From Paulownia fortunei (Eukaryota > Streptophyta > Magnoliopsida > Lamiales > Paulowniaceae): 64,000 nucleotides of DNA. This document shows, one piece after another, positions 24,132 to 36,974 of the stretch; positions within the stretch are counted from its first letter, which is position 1, and every line of letters begins with the position of its first letter. The notes below the pieces were generated by a model that saw nothing but the letters and a program-made list of their open reading frames with translations, did not search any database and was not told the DNA's origin. Position numbers and translations under genes: made by a program. The stretch covers positions 5,278,001-5,342,000 of the forward strand of contig CM033108.1 in the NCBI GenBank assembly GCA_019321725.1, read 5' to 3'.

Positions 24132-25496
24132 ATGGCCTCAAGAGTTAAATTGCCAAGCCCAGTCTTTTTTCTTATATTGTTTTTCACTGTATCTGAATTG
24201 GCCACTTTTTCATTGGCTTCTCCAGTGGTTGGTTACTACAAATACAGTTGCCCATCTGCAGAAGCTATTGTAAAGAAAGCAGTGGAGAGAGCTGTGTCCA
24301 GGAACCCTGGCCTTGGAGCAGGCATCATCAGAATGCATTTTCATGATTGTTTTGTCAGGGTATCCCCTCTAAATCCATAAATTGCTTTGCATAAGTTAAC
24401 ATATATTATTACTTTTGTAGTTAGTTTTCGCAAAACTGCTAGAGGGGGAATTGTTGGCCTGAGTGTGGCATCAATTGTCCTCTTAGCAGAGGCCCGGTGT
24501 GTGGGCTTTCACCACAATCTATATGTGGCGTTTGGAGCTATTGTGAAATTTTAAAATTTAAATAGTATTATTGCTATTAGTTATAACATTTAGTATAAGG
24601 GCAAAAGATCAGTCCTGAATACTAACAATATATGTTATGTAAAGAGACACACAATTAACTAGGTGCTAGACCTAATTAATCAGTTTGTGTTCTAAAAGTA
24701 AATTGCCTGCCTTTCTGTTTACAGGGTTGTGATGCATCAGTCCTGCTTGATTCCACTCCAGGCCGTCGTTCGGAGAAAGAACATCCAGCCAACAATCCAA
24801 GCTTGCGTGGATTCGAAGTGATTGATGAGGCCAAGGCCGAGCTTGAAGCTGCCTGCCCAAGAACTGTTTCATGTGCAGATATTATCGCGTTTGCAGCCCG
24901 TGACAGTGCCTGCAAACTCGGTTCTATCAACTACATGGTGCCATCAGGGCGCCGTGATGGAAGAGTATCCCTTGAAGACGATGTTACTGCAAATATCCCC
25001 CCTCCCTCATTCGATGCCAGCCAACTCCAACAAAACTTTGCACGAAAAGGGCTTTCGACGGAAGAAATGGTGACCCTGTCCGGGGCACATTCCATTGGAA
25101 TTTCACATTGTTCATCTTTCTCAAACAGGCTTTACAACTTCAACTCCACTCATCCTCAGGATCCTTCCATGGATTCAAATTTTGCCAGGGAATTGAGGAA
25201 AAAGTGCCCCAGGCCTAATCCGAATGCTGCAAATGATCCGACTGTGCCACTTGATGTTGTGACACCAAACAGATTGGATAACAAGTACTATCTGAATTTG
25301 AAAAACCGACGTGGTTTGCTAACTTCGGATCAGACTCTTTTGAGCAGCCTTCGACTGCTTGGATGGTGAGGGGAACGCGAAACATGGTGCTTCTTGGGCT
25401 AATAAGTTTGCAGATGCAATGGTGAAAATGGGTTATATTGATGTTCTCACTGGAAACCAGGGTGAGATCAGGAAGAATTGCAGGGTTGTCAACTGA
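24132..25496 (+). pseudogene. Class III peroxidase, copy 2 (3'-frameshifted)
   Basis: Exon 1 (24132-24359) and exon 2 (from 24725) match copy 1, including the catalytic RMHFHDCF and the proximal LSGAHSIG. One base is missing after 25348 and a second near 25371. The first shift leads to a TGA at 25367-25369, giving 290 instead of 333 residues with the aberrant end LRLLGW. The two losses sum to -2, so the frame is not restored. The lost tail carries the last conserved cysteine, which normally closes a disulfide with Cys126, so the protein would probably misfold. A tyrosine is also replaced by cysteine in DSACKLG. The two sites are 22 bases apart; assembly or read errors should be excluded. Confidence 0.85.
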
Positions 25497-26760
25497 AAAT
25501 GGCTACAAATATTTTGTTGGTTGTTCTTTTTTTTTGTTTTTTTCCTTCTTATTCTTTCATTGCAAGTACAACTGTTTTGAAATTGTAAGCAGTTCTTCAA
25601 TTGAATCAAAGGAAAGGAAAAATATTATTTTTGAAATTGAATAATTTTCTTGAGAAAATATTGTTGATATCGTCATGTTTTATTTTGCGCATTTGTTTAA
25701 GCATGTGCCGCCAGAAAAAATAAGAAATGTGAAAATTTATATTTTAGATTTTCTATTTCAATTTGTATTTTATCATGTATTGAAAAAATACAATAGATAT
25801 ATGCATGTGATCATAACTAAGTGTTTATTCAAATAAATATATTATATATTTAATATTTATTTGTGACGTGAACAATAAGTTATAATATCAATTTTAAATA
25901 GAAAATTTAAACTATAAATGCAATCTTCAGCTATTATTGTTACATTGGGACGAGTGAGTAGTGTACTATTTTCATTGTACTACATCATCAGCCTTATTTA
26001 GCACGATTAGCCAATAGAATTGTTATTTTTTCTCATAATTCTAGGAACAAGTACCTAATAATTTTTTCACACCCCTTTGCATTATCATCGGTGACGACCT
26101 CATAGTGTAACATGTCTTCTTACAGCTATTGCATATACTGTGTTTGAGGTATTGTAAGATGCTTGGTTGGAGTTGTTGTCCATCCATAGTCTCACATTTG
26201 TTTGAGAGCTTGAATTTCATTAAAGTTTATTCAATTAAGTTGGGATTCATATTTGTGTATTTCCTTGACAAGAGCCTGCAAGACAACTTGTAAGCAAATT
26301 TGGCAAAGGGAAAGGTCATTCTGGATTGAGAAATAAAAAATAAAAAAATCTCATTACTATTACTATTTATTTTGAAAATCACTGCAGGACATCATCAATC
26401 CTCGTGAATATTGACAAAGTGCAATAAACTACAAGATCCTTTTAAATACTTCTATTATGTTGCAATAAACTTCTAAGTCATTTTTATAATGAAGAGTTTC
26501 AATATGACCGACATTTTGGTTGGATTCTCTTGAAATTTTTATGTATGAATTAAGTTATTTTTGTAGTGAAGAGTTTCAGTATGACCGACATCTTAGTTGG
26601 ATTCTCGTTCTTTAAACAACAACTATAGCTCAATTCGAATATTCCGTAACAATCAAAGATTCTTTTGATCATACGAAGAGAGATTGTTGTGTTGATTGCT
26701 ACTCCTAATATATTATTTATATAAAGAAGGAAAAATAAATAAAAATCACGTCTACATGAA
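25497..26760. other. Peroxidase 2 3' flank and unit sequence
   Basis: It is collinear with the flank of copy 1 to about 26050. The part 26130-26700 (GATGCTTGGTTGGAGTTG and onward) is shared with 63465-64000 but absent from unit 1. No gene seen. Confidence 0.6.
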
Positions 26761-28190
26761 AGAATTCATACTGAATTTCAACTTGAGAGCTCTTTAATAT
26801 AATATGGGCGTTGGGCACCACTAGGACTAAGTAATGGACGAACATCATTTTTTTCTCTCCATCCTCATCAACTCAATTTTCCAAATTCTTCTATTATATT
26901 TGGAATTGAATTTGGTAAAAAAAAAAAACAATTTTCATCATTTGATTGTTAAAAAAGAATGCCAAGAAAATACTTGTCCAAGTATAATTTTAATAAAAAT
27001 ATATATTCTCATAAATTTTGAAATTTGTCTAAATTTAAAAACCCCATAAAATTTGTCTAAATTTACGAAAAAACCTCCTTCGAGGTCTGTGTTAATTTAC
27101 ACAAGTGTCTGAAGATTTATTTAATCTAAAGTAATTTTTCATGAGATTTAATATTTTTAATTTATAGTAAAAATTTTAAATTATAAAGGATAATAGAAAG
27201 AATCACATTAAAAATTATTTTAGTTTACAGTATTAGTATTTTAAAAAATTACTCACATATCTTTTATAATTTCATTTTTCCTTTACTTTATTTTTTATGT
27301 TTCAATATTATTAAGATTCGTACTTTTGTTGCTGGCATCAACAAGATCATTCAATTTAGAACTCATGTCAAAGAACCCCATTCATCGAGCTTGAATATTT
27401 TTAACTTTACATTGAGCATGATACTGACGAGTGAGGATAGGGAAAAATAAAATGGTCCAAATTTTGTTCTAAATCCAAGCACAGAGTATGGAACATAAAT
27501 TTGGATTTGGACATTTAACTTTTTGTATGATAAAAAATCTCTTTAAATTTTTAGGATATACTACAATTTTCTTAGGTAAAACCATTCAAATTGCAAAATG
27601 AGAAAACTTTAAAAAAGGGAATTGCGTTTGAAAAAACCATATGAGAGGTCCTTGTATTTTAGACAAACCTCAATGGAGATTTGTGTAACTTTTAAAAATA
27701 ACAAAAGAGATACTTTATACAAAATAATAGGATTTTTAAGGTCGTTAGCATTAGGGAGGTAAATATAAATTCAAAAACTTGAGGGAGTCTACCTACCTAT
27801 ATTTAGACCCAATTTATGGGATGTTTTTATAATTATTTCAAGAAAAGAAAGAAAAATAGAAGTAGAGGAAATAAGCGAAAAAGAGAAATAATAGAAACTT
27901 CTATAATTCTTTTGATAATTGAATATATTCAAATATTATTTTAATTGATCCTCAATGAATTTTCTTTTTATACATTTTTCAATTGTTCTGAAATTTAAGT
28001 ATATTTTTTGCTCATAATAGTTCTTAATAAGTACATAAATAGTGAATTAAAATAGACATTAAATTTTATATTATTTAGGTATAATAATAAATAGAAAATC
28101 ATTTAAAAGGAAAGTTAAAACTAAACATAAAAAGTACTTAATTGCATTTAGCATCTCTTATATTCATTCCATTATAATTTTGTTGAAAAT
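26760..28190. repeat. Peroxidase-unit upstream repeat, copy R3 (left part)
   Basis: Collinear with R2 (16790-18000) and R1. It ends where a copia LTR starts at 28191. In unit 1 the sequence continues from the equivalent point near 13515 for about 25 bases to the block that here reappears only at 53094. Confidence 0.7.
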
Positions 28191-28582
28191 AAACTTGTTT
28201 CAAGCCCAAATCGTAATCAAACCCATATTAGCCCAAGTTTTAGAAATTTCTAATTTTAGGTAAGATAGGTAATGTTGGTGAGATTATTAAAAATTATGTG
28301 ATAATTTAGTTGACAAATGTATGATTCTGATTTTAAGTTGTTTGTTTATTTAGTTGTAAAGATTTACTAGAAACTAGTATAAATGGAGCTTGCATTTGGA
28401 GTGTTAAATCATCAAATAAAAGAGAGAAAAATAAGAGTGATTAGAACTAAAGTTTCTAAAGAGAGTTTAGAAAAAGATTTGGAAAGTTTGTTAATAGTGA
28501 AGTTGTATTGGACTTGAATAATTTGAGTATTCTCTCTTGTAATAATATTTGAGTGATCATTATTTTGAGTGATAAATTTTCA
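28191..28582 (+). repeat. 5' LTR of the copia element
   Basis: TG...CA ends. Most of this LTR, together with 390 bases of its left flank, is repeated at 35645-36378. Confidence 0.72.
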
Positions 28583-28588
28583 ATAAAG

Positions 28589-28601
28589 TGGCATCAGAGA
28601 C
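28589..28601 (+). promoter_or_regulatory. Primer-binding site (initiator tRNA-Met type, diverged)
   Basis: TGGCATCAGAGAC is one to two changes away from the usual plant copia TGGTATCAGAGC and lies just after the LTR. Confidence 0.65.
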
Positions 28602-28619
28602 ACAAACAAGGGTTTGTTG

Positions 28620-29560
28620 AGATGTTGCTGAAGAAAAAAAAATCATCAATTCCACAACTCAAGAGAAGAGACTTTGATAATTAGAGTATCAAAATGAAGA
28701 CACTCCTTGTGGCACATGATGTGTGGGAAGTCGTGGAGAAAGGTTATGATAAGCCCAAAGACGAGTTAAGACTATCTGCTACAAAAATTGATGGCTTGAA
28801 GGACTTAAGAAAGAGAGACAAGAAGGCTCTCTTCCTCATCTATCAAGTTTTTGATTGATGATGACTTTGAGAAAATATCAAGTGTTCTCTCCGCCAAGTA
28901 AGCGTGGAACAAGTTTCAAGTCTCTTACAAGGGAGAAGAAATAGTTAAGAAGGTACGACTTCTAACTTTAAGAAGAGAGTTTGATTCGTTACATATGAAA
29001 GAATGTGAGCTTGTTTCTGATTACTTTTCTAGAGTTTTAATCATTTTCAATCAACTAAAGATAAATGGTGAAAAATTAGAAGATGTAGCAATTATGGAGA
29101 AAATTCTTTGATTTAAAGCGAAGTTCAATAGTATCACACATCATCGAGGAAATCAAATATCTAGAAACAATGACGATTAAACAACTCTTAGGTTTGCTGC
29201 AAGCTCACAAAAAAAAGAAGAAAAAGAAGAAATGTGTCATTGATCAACTCCTCAAGATAGAAGTCCAACCAACTAATAATGAAGAAAACTTCAACAATAC
29301 TAGAACCCAACATGGAATAGATCATAGACAAGGACGAGGTCGTGGTCATGGTCGAGTCATGGACGATGTTGGAATTTCAATAATAACTCCAACAACAACT
29401 ATGAGAAAGGCAAAAGTTCTAAGAGGGGTTGTGGCAGAGATAATTCAAACTTGCGGTATAACAAATCTCAAGTTCGATGTTATAATTGTCAGAAGTTTGG
29501 GCATTATGCTAGATATTGCAGAAACGCAAATATTAGAGTAAATGAGAGAGCTAATTTTGT
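28620..29560 (+). pseudogene. copia gag (broken)
   Basis: Gag segments such as KMKTLLVAHDVWEVVEKGY and LSATKIDGLKDLRKRDKKAL are interrupted by several stops. A basic RQGRGRGHGR patch leads to the zinc knuckle CYNCQKFGHYARYC (about 29478-29519), a good CX2CX4HX4C. Confidence 0.82.
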
Positions 29561-31345
29561 GAAAGAAAATAAAGAAGATAGAGGTAATGTTTTGTTACTA
29601 GCACGTAACGACAATAATAAAGGGCAAGAAAACACATGGTACCTCGACACTGGTGCTAGCAATCATATGTGTGGGAAACGATCAATGTTTGTGGAACTTG
29701 ATGAATCAATAAGTTGGAATGTCTCTTTCGGTGATGATTCCAAGATAGCGGTAAATAAAGAGGTTAAATTCTTATTCACTTGAAAGGTGTGAGATATTAA
29801 TTTATTTCATATGTTTATTATGTACCCAACCTTAAAATAAATATTTTGAATTTGTGACTAGTTTTAGAGAAAGGTTATGACATTCACTTAAAAGACAATA
29901 ACTTTTTTATAAGAGATAATATGAATAACTTAATTGCAATGGTACCAACGTCAAGAAATATAATATTTCTACTTAAGATTCAAACAGATGTGGCTAAATG
30001 TCTCAAAGCAGGCTATAAAGATTCATCGTGGCTATGGTATCTGAGATTTGGACATCTCAGATTTGGATGACTGGAGTTATTACCCAAGAAGAAGATGGTG
30101 AGAGGTTTGACTTGCATCAACCACCCCCACCAACTTTGTGAAGGATGTCTACTTAGGAAGCAATTCAGGAGAAGCTTTTCAAAAGAATCAAATTCTAAAA
30201 CTCACAAGTCACTTGAGCTCGTACATGCAGATGTTTGCGGTCCTATCAAGCCATGTTCATTTTGTAAAACGTGGGTTCATTTCTTGAAGAAGAAATTAGA
30301 AGTCTTTAAAGCACTCAAGAAGTTTAAGGCTACAGTTGAGAAAGAAAGTGGTCTTCAGATCAAAGCCATGAGATCTGATCGAAAAGGAGAATTCACTTCG
30401 AAAGAATTCCAAGAGATTTGTGAAGCAAAAAGATTTCAGCAACCACTCACTGTGTTAAGATCTCCCCAATAAAATAGAGTTGTAGAAAGGAAAAACAGAA
30501 CTATTCTCAATATGACACGAAACATGCTCAAAAACAAGAGAATGCCAAAGAAGTTTTGGGCAGAAGCTGTGGCATGTGCAGTTTATTTATTAAATTGCTT
30601 ACCAATAAGAAATGTATGGGACAAGACACTACAAGAAACATGGAATGGAAGAAAACCTGACATTTTCCATTTGAGAGTTTTTAGAAGCATAGCCCATGTA
30701 CATGTACGAGATGAACAAAGAAGCAAGTTAGATAATAAAAGTGAGAAGTTCATATTCATTAGTTACGATAATAACTCCAAAGGCTACAAGGTATATAATT
30801 CTAATAATGCAAAAATAACCATTAGTCATGATGTTATTTTTTATGAAGAAAGTAAATGAGATTGGGGACCACAACATAAAAATTACAACTTCGCTCTTGA
30901 ATTTAAAGACGATGAACAGATAATTGTCAAGCAATCAAGATAAGAGCTTATTACACCACATGTTTCACTGTTGTCAATTGATGACAGAAATTCACTACCA
31001 TCTTTCTTAGCTGAGAGGAATGAAACAGATAAAGTGGACCTAACATTGTTCAAGAGCCTAATTGGATGTTTGAGATATTTAACATGTATAAGGACTGACA
31101 TCCTCTATGTAACTGGACATGTGAGTCGCTACATGGAATTTTCGACAACCACACTTTTCAAAGCTGCAAAAAGAATTCTTCATTACCTAGAAGGTACAAT
31201 CAACTTTGGCTTGTTCTATTTAGTTTCTAATGATTATAAACTTATTGGATATAGTGATAACGATTGGGTTGGAGATACCGATGATCGTAAAAGCACAATT
31301 GACTTTGTATTTTTCAAGAGAGATGCTACAACTATAAGGTTGCAA
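29560..31345 (+). pseudogene. copia pol remnant: protease, integrase, RNase H, no RT
   Basis: Protease WYLDTGASNHMCG (about 29638-29676) keeps the catalytic DTG. Integrase pieces follow: HADVCGPI, then SGLQIKAMRSDRKGEF and TRNMLKNKRMPKKFWAEAV (30340-30580). From about 30960 the frame jumps to the end of RT and start of RNase H (GCLRYLTCIRTDILYVTG, YSDNDWVGDTDDRKST). About 250 residues of RT are absent. Confidence 0.85.
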
Positions 31346-34300
31346 ATCTAAGTGCATGTTGTATCAAGTAATAAATTTTTTGTGAGCCCAAAGTCGATCC
31401 ACAGGGAAGTTGTCTGAAGAATTCAGGATTATATTTCTAAAAAAAGCAAAGATGGGCTTAATGTGATTTAGGAAAAAATAATGTATGCTATAACAAAAAA
31501 ATCAAAGTAATAAAAGTATTGAGAATTAGGGATCCGCTCTTGAGTTTTGGATAGAATAACAATTATTTATTCATTTTATCTATTTTAATTATCACTATTG
31601 GAATCCATACATAAAGAAGATTCCAAGGAAAGATGTTATCAAATAACTCATACAATAAGGAAATCATGGTATTGTCTAACTATTTACAAATTATCTATTA
31701 ATGACAACATTTGTTTATGAGATCAAGTATTTATGCACACATTTGTCCACAATAAATCAAGATTTCACGTTAGCAATTTGTATAGTAAAACCAAACATCT
31801 AGCTAAATGTATTCAAGTATTTTTTGTGCCACTAGTGATACATAAATCCAGAATTACCACAAAATAAGTAGGATTTAGATTAAAAATTAAAATAATAATA
31901 CAACACATTTAAATATTTTCTACCCTTGTATTCATTCATCTTCCTCCATTAAGAGAAACACCCTTTTTTCTCAGTAAAATAAAATTTAGAAAGACAAAAT
32001 AAAAGTAGAAAATACTAAAAATAGAAGAGAAACTAGAGAATACATTTCTATTACTACTAAAAGAAAAACTTATACTATTACTAGAAAACTTACATTATTA
32101 TTATACAACTTATATTAGTACTAGACAACTTAGCCTAAAGAAACCCTCTACCCCTACTCTTACAAGTTTAATATATGACCTATTTATAGTGTTTAAAGTA
32201 TACTAGAGGCCAAATATATAATGGAGGAGTTAAACAATCAAGTGGTATGCTAGTCGTTAATAGTTGGTAAGTTATTATACCAAATCCTCTAAAATTTCAA
32301 CTACCCAATTGAATTGTATTTTCTGGCCAGATACAACTAGATTGAAATGGTGGGTAAGGAATAAAAGTTATAGATCTTTGTCTACTAATACATTTTCATA
32401 AATCATGTGTCAAATTTGGCTATCGGATGAGAGTGATATGGTTAAATTACCGAATCATGTTCAAGAGACATCCTTCAATATCAGCAGCACTTTGCAGCAT
32501 CTTTATAGATTATTTTAACATACTTTCTCATCATCTTTTCTTCATCAAACTTGTTTATCTACCTCTTGTCTATCCAAAGTTCAGTCCAAAAATATTTTTG
32601 GTTTAAGAGATATGACCCAATTGGTAATATAAGTCAGGACTAGGCTTAACTCTAATCCGAATTTTTTTGTGATTCATTTTGTACTACTACTTGTAATCCA
32701 ACTTCTTTTATCCTTATATGTTTAGTATGTGATCCAAAGTCTACATGAACTTGTAGATGAATGACTTATTCATCCATAGCCTCAAGAATTAACTCAAAAC
32801 TATTTCAGAATCAAAAGTTACGCTAGTTTCTCTAAAACCTGCACAAAAGAGGATAAAACTTTTAAATCTCATTTTTTATGTTGATTTCCCATTTTATTCC
32901 TAAAACACAAATGCTTTAATTGGGAGTTATAATGACAATTTCAAAGTAAATATAATTATATAAATCCTAATTCATTGTACACTTTTAAATGTTTATCATA
33001 CCCTCCACCACCTTATTACTAGTCCTTAGTAATTATAGCGTAATGAAATGTAATACAAATAAAAATGAACATGGTATGATGATCAGAATTTAAAAGAAAC
33101 CTATGTGCACAAAGCCAATATTTTATTCCACAGACCAAGATACATATAACTTCAAAATCAATCATAAAAAAAAACTTCAACCCCATATCCTCACAGTTAA
33201 GTGTTTGTCATTTTAAGTTGAAATGGTGTTCACTCATGGAGTTAAAAAATAATTAAAACACTCAAAATAAAATAGCTTAAATGATTTCGGAGAAACATTC
33301 AAACTAAAATTAAACATAAGATAGGTAGTCACAAAATTTTAAATACCTAGTCTGTCTTACCAAAATATGCTTTGAAATTTCATTGGTTAACCTAAAACGA
33401 AATGGTGATTTTTTTTTGTTTTTGTTTTCTCTCTTTTTTTTATATTTTTTTTATATTTTTTACAACATGACTCGCATGATAACAGAATATCAAAAGAAAG
33501 ATTTATAATTGTACTCACATCACTGACTATAAAGCAAAATATTTCAATGAAAATAGATACCTATATAGGTTTATCCAATTTATTTCTCCACATGCAAGGT
33601 GGATATAATTAAGCATCTTAAATTACACTGAAACCAATTCAAATGATCAATTAAAGTTCAGAATGCTTGTTTTCTCAAACTCTCTACTTATTCACAAAAG
33701 ATGTGTGAATATTAACACTTTAACATGGTTGAATTTTTCAATTATATGTATCGCAATCAATCTTTCCACAAGGCTTAGGGTGTGCACAAAACTAATTTTT
33801 TTTTCAAGATCGTACCCCTTAGACTCTAACAATTTTTTTGACAATTCACGAAACTTCAGTTAAAAACTTTACAAACATGCCATGTAATGCCAAAAAAAAA
33901 AAAGAATAGGGGTGCATCTTAAGAGTGTCAAAATATTATCTTTTACTCTGGCCACCCTTACTCATGATTTCAACAGACCTAAAAGAAACACGTTGATTTT
34001 TTTCTAAAAAAAATTAGAAAAATATACTTTGAACACAAAAGTTATGATATCAACTATCCCCTCCCCAACCTAATCAAGACATTATCCTCAATGTAGAAAA
34101 TAAATAAGAAAGTAGAGTTTAAAAGATATCACCAGAAATGTGGCTTATTAAAAAAATAAAGTTGAAACAATACAGAACACACACTATTAGTTAAAACTAT
34201 AAAGGATAAATTTCACGGGATGAGAGTCAAATTCATTTTATATTTTCGACCACTATCCTTGTTGGGCCAATCCACACGGGTCAAGGCTGGATCAGGTTCT

Positions 34301-35640
34301 GGTACATACGTTAAAAGTTGATCAATTAGTTGGTAAAGTATTGGAGCATAAATAAGAATTAGTCTCGCAAACGGTGAAATAAAATATTTTTTTCACAATA
34401 TGATTTACAAAAGATAACAAACAATCATAGAAACCACTAACATTAAGAATACCTACATGTTTCTAGTGAATGTTGAGTTGTGTCCAAAAGACAACTTGGA
34501 ATAATTTCTCTACTATACCAAAACCATCAGGTAGAGTGATGAATGTATCCGCATTGTTTAATATATTAGATATTTTGTCCTAAATATGTGACACTTTTAG
34601 CTCATCTCCGATGGTCATACATGTGATATTCTATATTGTTAAAGATTTTATGATAACTTCTAAAACTTTGACTCCTCTTATATGAGCAGAAGTAGCAACA
34701 CTCCCCATTAACCCCAAACTGCCTCCCCCATACACTAAATGATTTTTTTTTCTTCTAACATTCTACCATGGTTATGGGTTACCCTTATAAACTCACCATT
34801 TTTTCCTGAATTAGATCTACAAAAGACATAAATACAGTTGAACTTGCGAGTAGAACAGACTTTTATTTTTTATTTGTTTTGTTTGTTTTTTTTAAAAGTG
34901 AGTTATGCAAAAATGGAGTGAGTAGGGTGCTACTTATTGAGGTGTGAACAGGGAATGCATTTATTGCACGTCTTTTTTTTTGTCAGAAAGGTTGAAAATA
35001 AGGACACACAAAATTAAAAAACAAATATCTACTTACATGTGAATGTATATATAGTTGTAATTATGATTCACATCTTCCTCTGGTTTTACGTCCAATAACG
35101 GCTTAAACGCCCTCTATGGGTCGAGGATATGATTTTCATCTAATTTTCTTATAAACTGGAAAATAAAGTTTTTTAATGCTAGATTCCCAAAACTATAACG
35201 CTCGTATTCATTGCGAAAGTGATTACATAAATCAAGAATTGCACGATGCACTAATCCACATGAATGAGTCTCAATAGTCAATATAATATCATCTAAAAAT
35301 TCCTTACTCAATCCATTAATAATGAATTGAATTTTATCTAGAAATCATTTCTAAGGAATGACATTTTGTGTTGCATGTCCATCGATCACATCTGTGACAA
35401 ACTTATATTTTTTTTTGTATTCATTTTTTTGATTATGTATTTTTACCAAAATCAGGCATGTATCTATAATAAGCAAGTTCAAAAACTCACATGCTACTCT
35501 TACCTTTACTTCAATTATCCATCGTATGTCTCTTGAGATTTTCTTTTGCATAAGCATCCTTAATCTTTCAATTCTGGTTTTATAAATTTTTTAAATTATA
35601 ATTTTAGGAAAAAAAAGAAAATCGCTTCTAGAATTGAATT
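31346..35640 (-). mobile_element. Degenerate reverse-oriented gypsy-like remnant (mostly non-coding)
   Basis: No polyprotein is readable. Near 31390, GTCGATCCACAGGGAAG resembles the LTR-end context common in plant gypsy elements in reverse. The reverse complement near 34090 contains CATTGAGGATAATGTC followed by a G-rich run, a hallmark of the region between pol and the 3' LTR in Athila/Tat elements. A similar ACTAAGGACTAGTAATAAGG word stands near 33020. Boundaries are only inferred from where copia (31345) and the duplicated block (35645) stop and start. Confidence 0.4.
35114..35557 (-). other. Unrecognised open-frame pair (minus strand)
   Basis: Two consecutive frames (35557-35351 and 35311-35114), separated by one stop, have a non-repetitive, protein-like composition. 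The second contains CNHFRNEYERYSFGNLAL. I do not recognise a family with confidence. There is a faint resemblance to the end of GCFC/tuftelin-interacting-protein domains, which I rate as a guess. It could be a captured gene fragment or chance. Confidence 0.25.
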
Positions 35641-35644
35641 AAAA

Positions 35645-36378
35645 AATTGACCTAATCTTATGGGATGTTTTTATAATTATTTCAAGAAAAGCAAGAAGAA
35701 TAGAAGTAGAGGAAATAAGCGAAAAAGAGAAATAATAGAAACTTCTATAATTCTTTTGATTATTGAATATATTCAAATATTATTTTAATTGATCGCTCAA
35801 TGAATTTTTGTTTTATACATTTTTCAATTGTTCTCAAATTTAAGTATATTTTTTGCTCATAATAATTCTTAATAAGTACATAAATAGTGAATTAAAATAG
35901 ACATTAAATTTTATATTATTTATGTATAAAAATAAACAGAAAATAATTTAAAAGGAAAGTTAAAACTAAACATAAAAAGTACTTAATTGCATTTCGCCTC
36001 TCTTATATTCACTCCATTATAATTTTGTTGAAAATAAATTTATTTCAAGCCCAAATCTTAATCAAACTATATTAACTCAAGTTTTAGAAAATTCTAATTT
36101 TAGATAAGATAAGTAATGTTGGTGAGATTATTAAAAATTATGTGATAATTTAGTTGACAAATGGTTCTGATTTTAAATAAAGTAGTTTGTTTATTTAGTA
36201 GTAGAGATTTGCTAGAAACTAGATTAAATAGAGCTTGCATTTGGAGTGTTAAATAATCAAATAAAAGAGAGAAAAACAAGAATATTTAGAAGTAAAGCTT
36301 CTAAAGAGAGTTAAGAGAAAATTTTGAAAAGTTTATTAAAAGTGAAGTTATATTGAAATTGAATAATTTGAGTGTTTC
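35645..36378 (+). repeat. Direct duplication of copia flank plus partial LTR
   Basis: 35645-36026 repeats 27800-28190 (peroxidase-unit R3 sequence), and 36027-36378 repeats the LTR from 28191 to about 28530. Sequence is nearly identical, so this duplication is younger than the peroxidase-unit duplications. It breaks off inside the LTR where the CACTA element begins. Confidence 0.8.
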
Positions 36379-36840
36379 GTCGCTATGTAAACAGTTAGCG
36401 ACAGAAACATCAATCAAGTGTCGCTAACATTTAGAAAAAATTAAATTAAATTAATGTTAACAGTGAAGTAATAGTATCGTTAATAAAAATAATTGAATTT
36501 TATTTTATTTTATTTAAACTTGGCACCAGAAAGTACAAAATCTCGTTACCAAGATTATTTGATTGGATTTCTCAACAATGAAATATGGCATTGCGTAGCA
36601 AAGTGTTAGATTTTTTTTTAAATTTTAATTTTTGAAATAAATATTGAAATGTTAGCGACGGCTTGACCCTATGCCAGTTGCTAACATTAAGGAAAAAGTT
36701 CTATTTTTTTTTTTTTTTTAGAAGCGATTTTTTATCAATAGTCGGTCCGATAAGAGTAATCAAATTTTATTTTTTTATTTTTTCTTAGTGACCAATTGGT
36801 CAAAGCCGTGTTTACTTAGCGAGGAATGCGGTACTTCCGT
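36379..36840 (+). repeat. Left subterminal repeats of the CACTA element
   Basis: Copies of the word occur in both orientations: TTCGTCGCTA, GTTAGCGACAG, GTGTCGCTAAC, TTAGCGACGG, TTCCGTCGCTA. In En/Spm such repeats bind TNPA. No CACTA terminus is found; the block abuts a broken copia LTR. Confidence 0.7.
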
Positions 36841-36869
36841 CGCTATCAAACAGGGTTTTATCTTCGATT

Positions 36870-36872
<3 letters not shown>

Positions 36873-36907
<35 letters not shown>

Positions 36908-36970
36908 TCCCTCGCTCTCTCTTTCCGCCATCTCTCTCTCTCGCTCTCGCTCTCAATCGTCTCTCTCGTT
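36873..36970. repeat. (CT)n microsatellite and imperfect extension
   Basis: About fifteen perfect CT units to 36902, then interrupted CT-rich repeats. The open frames over it encode Ser/Leu or Arg/Glu low complexity and are not genes. Confidence 0.9.
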
Positions 36971-36974
36971 TGAA

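Larger units (their letters stand above)
28191..31345 (+). mobile_element. Ty1/copia element, internally deleted and 3'-truncated
   Basis: An LTR of about 392 bp (TGTTGAAAAT to TTTTCA), a primer-binding site, gag, protease, integrase fragments and an RNase H fragment are in copia order. The whole RT core is missing between about 30930 and 30970, and RNase H stops near 31340 where unrelated sequence begins. No matching 3' LTR follows directly. Confidence 0.87.

Noticed and set aside
35645..36378. 3' LTR of the copia element starting at 28191
   Set aside because: It is preceded by the same host flank as the 5' LTR, so it is a duplicated flank-plus-LTR block, not the element's own right end.
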